From Streptococcus cristatus ATCC 51100 (lineage in GTDB: Bacteria > Bacillota > Bacilli > Lactobacillales > Streptococcaceae), in assembly GCF_000222765.1 (NCBI RefSeq), contig NZ_AFUE01000009.1:1-64000 (forward strand): a DNA stretch of 64,000 bases, in the 5' to 3' direction. The number at the start of each line of letters is the position of its first letter. The stretch's first letter is position 1. This document shows, piece after piece, positions 46,455-54,500 of this stretch. The position numbers and the translations under genes are program-made. Below the pieces are notes generated by a model. The model saw nothing but the letters and a program-made list of their open reading frames with translations. It was not told the origin of the DNA and did no database searches.

Positions 46455-46916
46455 ATGGAAAAATCTCAGTTTAACTCCATCTATAGGGATGAATACAAAA
46501 AATCAACCGGTCTGCTCTTTATCCGTACCTATCACAAGTGGCATGGGCTGATAAAAAACAAACTGAGAATGATTGATTTGACCCATCCCCAGTTTGTCGT
46601 TCTGACCACTCTTGCTGCACTCCTGCATCAGCAAGAATGGGTGAATCAGACCGATATTGCCCAATTTTCTGACATGGATGTTATGACCATATCCCAAATC
46701 ATCCGCCTCTTGGTCAAGAAAGATTTGATCATGCGGGAAGTCCATCCCAAAGACAGCCGCGCCAACATCATACTTCTAACAGATATGGGGCTGCAAAAGG
46801 TCAATCAAGCTCTTCCTCTGGTAGAAAGCATTGATCAGGCATTCTTTAGAAAATTAGAAGATAAAACAGAAATATTAAATCAACTCTTAATAGAACTGGA
46901 GGCAGAAAATGACTAG
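46455..46916 (+). CDS. MarR family transcriptional regulator
   Basis: The protein has 153 residues. The winged helix-turn-helix runs from about residue 40 to 110 and includes LTTLAALLHQQEWVNQTDIAQ, MDVMTISQIIRLLVKKDL and the wing KDSRANIILLTDMG. The frame is open to 46392, but that codon lies within the promoter; AGAGGA supports the ATG at 46455. It overlaps the EVE-domain gene by 8 nt. It probably controls itself and that gene through the palindrome at 46420. Confidence 0.9.
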   Translation: MEKSQFNSIYRDEYKKSTGLLFIRTYHKWHGLIKNKLRMIDLTHPQFVVLTTLAALLHQQEWVNQTDIAQFSDMDVMTISQIIRLLVKKDLIMREVHPKDSRANIILLTDMGLQKVNQALPLVESIDQAFFRKLEDKTEILNQLLIELEAEND

Positions 46917-47319
46917 ATTTTGGGTGGGCGTCGTATCAAAAGAACATGTACTAAGAGGTGTAGAGGGAGGCTTTTGCCAAGTCTGCCATGGAAAGAAAGC
47001 ACCACTGAACCGAATGAAAAAAGGAGATTACCTTTTGTACTACAGCCCCAAGTATCAGCTGAATGATCAGGAAAAATTGCAGGCCTTTACAGCAGTTGGC
47101 AAGATTCTAGATGATACAGCCTACCAAGTAGAAATGTTTGAGGGTTTCTTCCCTTTTCGACGTGACGTCAGCTACTACCAGCCTGTCAAAGACTGCCCCA
47201 TCGAGCAAGTACGGCCACATCCCGAATGGCGTCAATATGCTTCTCAACTACGTTATGGACATTTTGAAGTTTCGAAAGAATTTTTTCTCTATGTCTTTGA
47301 ACAGATGAAGGGAGAATAG
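46909..47319 (+). CDS. EVE domain protein
   Basis: The protein has 136 residues and is one EVE domain: FWVGVVSKEHVLRGVEGGFCQ at the start, RMKKGDYLLYYSP, FTAVGKI and FFPFRRDVSYY are typical. EVE domains belong to the PUA-like fold and are thought to bind modified bases in DNA or RNA. It overlaps marR and should be co-expressed. A role in sensing modified nucleic acid or in a stress response is not established. A terminator begins at its stop codon. Confidence 0.85.
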   Translation: MTRFWVGVVSKEHVLRGVEGGFCQVCHGKKAPLNRMKKGDYLLYYSPKYQLNDQEKLQAFTAVGKILDDTAYQVEMFEGFFPFRRDVSYYQPVKDCPIEQVRPHPEWRQYASQLRYGHFEVSKEFFLYVFEQMKGE

Positions 47320-47350
47320 GAGGCTGGGACATCCTGACCTCCTATTTTTT
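47318..47350 (+). terminator. Terminator after the EVE gene, with a fragment of the 175-bp repeat sequence
   Basis: AGGAGG and CCTCCT pair across a 14-nt loop, followed by ATTTTTT. The sequence GGAGGCTGGGACATCCTGACCTCC shares GAGGCTGGGAC with the 5' end of the 175-bp repeats, but the rest is absent. I see nothing in the following 297 nt. Confidence 0.75.
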
Positions 47351-47647
47351 CGTATCCGATATCATAATGCTCTATAATTGTTTTAGCAGGAATTATGGAG
47401 TTTTTTTAGGAAAAATCCTATCTACCTTACTGAAAAGAATAAATTAAATCAATAGAAAGATGTATAGAAAACAACCAAATCACATCACAAACCTCCTAGA
47501 AAGACCTGGGCTTTTCTGATCAAAATAATACTCTAGACACTTCCACTTCATCACGTTTTTTAAAAGAAAGAAAAGATCCTATTTACCCCCTTGCAAACCT
47601 TTTCACTTTTTGCTAGAATGATATCAAAAAATTAAGAAGGACAAATT

Positions 47648-48439
47648 ATGCCACAAAATCTCTTTAAAGAATTGGCTCAACTGGAGCAAGTGGAAGCTCT
47701 GGCTCTAGGAGGCTCACGGGCCGGCCAACATTTTGACCAAGACTCAGACTATGATGTTTATGTCTACCTGAGCGCTCCTCTCGCGCCAGCCATCCGCCAG
47801 GAAATCCTCAGCAAGTACTGCTCCTATATGGAAATTGGCAATCAATTTTGGGAACTGGAAGACGACTGCGTCCTCAATAATGGTATCGAGATTGAGCTGA
47901 TTTACCGCTCGCTGGACGACTTTGACCAAGACCTACGAACTGTCGTTTTAGAGCACCAAGCCCAGAATTCTTACACCACCTGTATGTGGTACAATCTGAT
48001 CCACAGCAAGATTCTCTACGATCGAGACGGTCGCTATGCTGACCTCCAGAGCAAGTACAGTCTGCCCTATCCGGCTGAGCTGAAAAAGAATATCATCAGT
48101 AAGCAGCTCCTACTTCTTGACCAAGCTATGCCAGCCTTTTCAAGACAGATCAAAAAAGCTCTCAAGCGCCAAGATCTGCTCAGCATCAATCACCGCAGCA
48201 GTGAGTTTTTCGCCTCTTACTTTGATGCCCTCTTTGCCCTCAATGAGCAGCTCCATCCAGGCGAAAAGCGTATGCTCCAGTATGCCAAAGAAAATTGCTC
48301 CCGCCTGCCTCGGGATTTTGAAGCCAATATCCAAGACTACTTCCAACATCTCTACCAGCCAGAACAGCAGCAAAAAGCGGTCCTAGCCTTGGATAGCCTC
48401 CTAGACAATCTTAAGCACTTGATTGAAGCATCCATCTAG
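47648..48439 (+). CDS. Nucleotidyltransferase-fold protein (DUF4037-like)
   Basis: The protein has 263 residues. The polymerase-beta type site is LALGGSRAGQHFDQDSDYDVYVYL near 19-42, with GGS and two of the acidic residues, and a third acid in IEIELIYRS. The C-terminal part is helical, as in aminoglycoside- or DUF4037-type nucleotidyltransferases. Substrate unknown; antibiotic resistance cannot be claimed. AAGGA precedes the ATG. Stand-alone gene between two terminators. Confidence 0.8.
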   Translation: MPQNLFKELAQLEQVEALALGGSRAGQHFDQDSDYDVYVYLSAPLAPAIRQEILSKYCSYMEIGNQFWELEDDCVLNNGIEIELIYRSLDDFDQDLRTVVLEHQAQNSYTTCMWYNLIHSKILYDRDGRYADLQSKYSLPYPAELKKNIISKQLLLLDQAMPAFSRQIKKALKRQDLLSINHRSSEFFASYFDALFALNEQLHPGEKRMLQYAKENCSRLPRDFEANIQDYFQHLYQPEQQQKAVLALDSLLDNLKHLIEASI

Positions 48440-48452
48440 AATTTCAACAAAT

Positions 48453-48498
48453 AAAAAGCTCATGAACCTGCTGAAAAGCTGGTTTCATGAGCTTTTTT
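48453..48498. terminator. Bidirectional terminator between nucleotidyltransferase and metalloprotease genes
   Basis: AAAAGCTCATGAA and TTCATGAGCTTTT form a perfect 13-bp stem. It lies between convergent genes, with T-runs on both sides. Confidence 0.9.
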
Positions 48499-48523
48499 CT
48501 ATTTTCGACAAGCAAACTAAGGC

Positions 48524-51500
48524 TTATTTGTTAAAGATTGACTGTCTGAAGTCGTCTGTCTCACGAAGATAGGCATTGTAAATCTTCTTCTTGAGCAGGT
48601 TGACCCAGCTAGCTTCAACACGATTTGTCGCATTGGTAATGTTGCGCACATCCTCTGCGACTGCTTCGTCCATCAGCTTCTGCATCTCTGCATACGAGCG
48701 AATGGTTACTTGCTTGGTACTGTTAGGATTTCTGAGTTCGTACTCAATGGTGATTGGTTTGAGCTTGGTTAGCTGGTCAATCCGCTCTTGGTACATGGCC
48801 TTCTTGAAGGCCGCCCAAGAGGTGTATTCACCCTTGAATACATTTTCCAAGACCTTCTGGTCTGTCACCAGACCAACATCTCTCCTGAGCCAGCCATCCC
48901 AGGTCGTCTTGCCTTCTGCAGCAGCCTCTTCAGAGAATTTCCCTGAGACATAAGGGACAAAACCTTCATGGTAGCCCTTGGCTGCTAGCAATTCATAGGC
49001 TGTGCGACGGAACATAACGTCACCCGGCGCCCCATTTGGATTGCTCAAGGCTGAGTAGATTGGCGAGAAGAGGCTGAGACTGAGGTAGCCATTACGCGGA
49101 TACTGTCCGCTATCTTTATTCTCTCGACGAGTGATGACATCATTGTCAATCAGGGATTCAAAGCTGGTCAGCTGCTTGATTTCCTCAGCAGTGAAACTGC
49201 GGGTCTGGTTACCAGCATGGGTCTGCTTGCCATATTTATCCGTAATATAGTAATTTTCCATCTTTCTGAACCACTGGAGCTTGGCTGCATCGCTCTGCTT
49301 GACCATCGAAGTCCCCTCTAGGTAATCCAGTGTGTAAATCATGTCAAACATGCCATGGACATAGTGCTGCAAATCTGCCGCATTTTGGACACGTTCCTTG
49401 AAGTTGTAGGTATGCATCCGTGTCTTAGAGTCCTTGTCCGTCTTGAAGAGGGTATTGAGGGTAATGGTAGGCTCATTTGGACTTGGTGTGGACTGCAAGA
49501 GACCACGCGCATAGAGCTCAGCCCCCAGTCCTTCGCGGCGACCATAACCTTCAAAGTAGATCGAACCATCAGAGTTATGCGTCATCTCATGGGTGTAGAC
49601 AGAGTTCCCATAGTCTTCTAACAAGCGAGCAGCATCAAAGTGGGTGACACTTCCCGTAGCATAGGCATTGTATCCCTTGCTTGGATACCACTTGCCGGCT
49701 GGTCCGAAGAATTCCTGCATAGCTAGTGATTTCTTGTCATTAGCTGGAGCCCAATATCTTTTACCATCCTTGTCAACCAATGAGAATCCATCGTAAACTA
49801 GAACAGAACGGAAGAGCTTGTCCTTGCTTTCAGGACTTAAAATCTTATACCAGAAATCATAGTGGTCACGTTGCCATTCAGCTGACTTTCTAACTCGGTC
49901 TTCGACATACTCAACCAATTCTGCATCTGTTCGCACCCTGTTATTGGCATCAAGGCGGTAGCGATCATAAGCTCCCATGGAGACGGTGGACATATTGGAG
50001 ATGACGTAGACACCCTTCTCAGTCATGGTCAAGAGCGGCAGAAGCATGCCCTTGTGTTCCCAGTTATCTGCAGTAATCTTGTCGTAAACGCCGACAGAAT
50101 ACTTGCTCTTGGCCTTAGCTGTATCTTGAAGCTGTCTAGCTTCTGCCACATCCGACTTAGCCTCAACGATGTAGGCTTTTGTATTGGTCTTGAGCCACTC
50201 GTTATTGGTCTTGTCTGGCAGGAAGAGCTGGCGATAGCTTTCCAGATAGTTGAAAAGGCCACGCTTACCAGTTGCTTCAGAGAGCGAGTTATCGTAGGCC
50301 AGATGGTTATTCTTGGCCTTGAGATTTTCAAAACCAGACTGACCGAGTGCAATGATGGTATCTAGCGTCGAAGCCTTATGATTACCAAAGAAATCAAACT
50401 TATAGGCCGACAAATCCTTGACATTGGTCTTGTCATAGTTGATATTATACCAGCGGTTGAGATAGGTCAGACCCAGCAGTAATGCTTCCTTATTGGCTCT
50501 AATCTTCTGAGCTACATAGTCAGCTACAACATCGCCTTCAGTATTGATGGACTTGTCCATAGCCAGAACCTTGCGCAACTCTTCTGCCAACTTGGTCTTG
50601 ACTTGGTCAAAGGCTGTGTCCAGATAGAGCTCATCCAGAGAAGCATCCGCATTCACGCCTAAAACAGTTCGCATGGCTGGTGAGTCAAGGACAACCTTGT
50701 TCAACTCTGGCAGCACTTGGTTAAGAACCCTGCTATAGTCTGATAGGAAGGTTTCTGGTGTATAAAGGAGGTCTAAGCCATTCACAGTGTACTCTGCGAT
50801 AGCTTGATGTTTGAAGTCTCCTTTATAGGTCAGATTTAGATAATCAACCGTCTTATCCTCAAAGTGCAGCATCAGGCGGTTAATCGTAGTCTTGTTGCTA
50901 TTGATATCCATGATCATCTGGTCGCCCTTCATCGGAACCACATCCAGCAAATACTCTCTAGTAAGCTTGTGATTATCTGGAAGTTTATTGCCGTAGGCAA
51001 CGATGGTTTCCTTATTGTAGAATGGCAGAAGTTTTTCCATATTAGCATAGGCTATCAGACGGTCTGCACGAGTATTCTTTTCCTTGCTGTAGTCAACAGT
51101 ATGAAGATTGAGATTGCTGTCTTCTAGCGTGGTCCTAATGTCTAGGCTCGCCAGCTTCTCTTCAGCCTCGTCCAAAGTCAGAGTAGACGTGACAAACTGA
51201 TCATTGCCTAGAGTTTCGTTTCCTTCAACGGCATAGGCTTCTTTAATGCGATCATTCTTGTAATCTTGGTCGCCAGAAATACTGTAGACATTTGTACCGC
51301 TGACATTGCTGATAACATTGTCAATCAAGCCATTGAAGTAATTGGAACCGACTACTCCACCGATTTGACCATTCTTCGTAGAGTTTTGGATCTTTCCAGT
51401 CACATAGGAACGGCTGATGCGGGCATTGTCTTCCAAGCGACCGACCAGACCGCCGAAGCGCTGCTCGTTTGTTCGAGCACCTGCTAGAATGGTCACATCC

Positions 51501-54500
51501 GCCCTGCTCTGACTCAGCAAGGAATTTCCTCCCTTGAGGTTGGCAACCAAACCGCCGACATTATAAGCCTTGTACTGCTTGTCATTGGCTTGGATAGTTC
51601 CTGTAAAGGAGCTGTTGGTGATTTGGCTATTACTTGCAACAACGACCAAACCAGCCGCTTGCGAAGCATTGCCCACTACCGACACTCTACCTTGGGCAGA
51701 AACATCCGTGATTCGCGCATTATCTGCACTACGAGCCAAGGCAGCAGAGTCATAGGTGCCGATAATATTGACCTCTTTCAGGTCCAGATTAGAAATAGAG
51801 GAACCGCTCTTGAGGTTTTCAAACAAAGGCTTGGCTAGATTATAAATCGCATACTGCTTGCCATTGTGATTACCAGTCAGACTGCCTGTGAAGTTTCCTC
51901 GGAGATAGACATAATCCGCAGGTGCCAGACTGACCTCGCTCGCATCCAAATCGGCTCCTAGAACAAAGTTGCCAGCCATATTTTTCTTCATGGCGTCTAC
52001 CAAACCAGCAAAGCTCGTGTAGACATTTTGCTGACTAGGCACTGCCCTGCTGATATAAAAGTCATAACCAGACTTGTAGCCTGTGTCACCCTCTTGCACC
52101 AGCTCAGGCAGAGAGACCCTAACCTTGTAGACAGCCTTGCCATCCTTCTGGCCTTCTGCCATGCTGTGAACCGGAAGGAGCATGTCCTTGGATTCAATCG
52201 ATTTGACTTTGACAAAGTAGGTAGACAGGTCCGTAGGTATAGTGCTCATAGAAACGACACGCTTGAACTGGTCCTTTTCTTTTCTGTAAAACTCTGCCGA
52301 ATCAATATCTCGGAAAGAAATCTTCTTGTATTGCAACTCAAAGTTGCGGCTATCTTTTTCAAGGTCAGTCAGGCTGCCAGCATCAAGCTCATAAGTCAGC
52401 TTGGTTTTCAAAGTATAGCCTGTATAGTAGTCTAAATCGTCAATCTTCAGACTTCCTGCCACATTGGCAATCGGAAGCGAGCGAACAAGCTGGTCTCCCT
52501 TGTACAATTCAGCTGTCGCTGAGCGCAAGGATTTTGTCTTGTCTTCCAAGCTGTATTGAACCGTGACCGACTTATCCTCTGGATTTTCTGTCAGACTTAA
52601 GATCGAAACTGTCGGCTTGACCTTAGGCACACCATTTAGAGCCGTCTTGCTTGCTGTCAGGCTGGCAAAAGCTTGATTGACCTGCACTTGTGTGGCGGTT
52701 TGATTATTCAGAACTCCTTCTGCCTTGGTCAATTCGTTTGTATAGGCTGCTTTCTTATCTTCATCAGCATTCTTATATTGGACGGTCGTCTGCACAGTGC
52801 TGCCCAAATCATGTTCATTCCGCAAGCGTGTTTTGTCTACTTCAAGACCCTGTAACTGAGCCTTTGCTTGATTGATTTGGTCCACCAGCTGATTGACTTC
52901 TTCTTGGCTGGCTTGTGACTGATTGAGAAGCGCTTGGCCTGCCGCCAAAGCAGTATCATAGGCTGCTTGGTGACTTTGACTATCATTGAAATAGCGAGCC
53001 TGAGCCTTGATTTTCTCTGCTTCTGTCAGTAGATTGTGAAGCGAAATCAGATCGAACTCTCTCAAGGCTTCCACTTGCGGGGCATCGCTTGGTACCATGT
53101 GCGGTTTTATTGTGCCAACTTTGACAAGCTGAGCAACTGCTGCTCGCGTTTCCTCGTTGGACAGCTCTTGGCGGGCAAGTTCTTGACCGTTAGAAGTATA
53201 AACTCTAGTCTTGATGGTTCGCTCGCCTAGCACTCCTGGAGTAACGATGTGGCGAGCGCCTTGCACAAGCTCATCCGTCTCTTCCTCTCGCGTAGTGAAA
53301 TCGATTTTCTCTACTCGCGTTTCATCCTTATAGGTCAGTGGGTACTCTGGTAAAGAGGGCTCTTGCGGAGCAGTGCTCGGTACCATATGTGGCTTGGCTG
53401 TCCCAATTTTGACAACTTGTGTGACCGGAGCTAGAGTTTCCTCATTGAACAGCTCTTGACGGTCAATTTCCTGACCGTTGGAAGTATAGATACGAGTCTT
53501 GATGGTCCGTTCGCCTTGCACACCTGGAGTGACGATTTGGCGGGCACCTTGTACAAGCTCATCCGTCTCTTCTTCACGTGTGGTAAAATCGATTTTCTCT
53601 ACTCGCGTTTCATCCGTATAAGTCAGCGGATATTCTGGGAGGGCAGATGCTTGCGGAGCAGTGCTCGGTACCATATGTGGCTTGGCAGTGCCAACTTTGA
53701 CAAGCTGCGTAACTGGGGCTAGCGTTTCCTCGTTGGACAGTTCTTGACGGGCAATCTCTTGTCCGTTGGAACTATAGATACGAGTCTTAATCGTACGCTC
53801 GCCTGGCACTCCTGGAATGACGATATGGCGGACACCTTGGACAAGCTCATCCGTCTCCTCTTCACGTGTGGTGAAGTCGATTTTCTCTACTCGAGTTTCA
53901 TCCGTATAAGTCAGCGGATATTCTGGGAGGGCAGATGCTTGCGGAGCAGTGCTCGGTACCATATGTGGCTTGGCAGTGCCAATTTTGACAACTTGTGTGA
54001 CTGGAGCTAGAGTTTCCTCGTTGGACAGCTCTTGACGGGCAATTTCTTGACCGTTGGAACTATAGATACGAGTCTTAATCGTACGCTCGCCCTGCACTCC
54101 TGGAGTGACGATTTGGCGGGCACCTTGGACAAGCTCATCCGTCTCTTCTTCACGTGTGGTAAAATCGATTTTCTCTACTCGCGTTTCATCCCTATAAGTT
54201 AGCGGATACTCTGGAAGGGTAGATGTTTGCGGGGCAGTGCTCGGTACCATATAGGACTTGGCAGTGCCAATTTTGACAACTTGTGTGACTGGAGCTAGCG
54301 TCTCCTCGTTGGACAACTCTTGGCGGGCAATCTCTTGACCGTTGGAGGTATAAACTCTAGTCTTGATGGTACGCTCGCCTTGAACACCTGGAGTGACGAT
54401 TTGGCAAGCATCCTGAGGTAACTCATCAGTATATTGTTCCTCGATGTTAAAAGCAATCTTCTCCACACGAGTTTCATCCTTTGCAACCAACTCTAACTCA

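Noticed and set aside
47648-48439. Aminoglycoside resistance gene
   Set aside because: Only the general nucleotidyltransferase fold is visible; specificity cannot be assigned.
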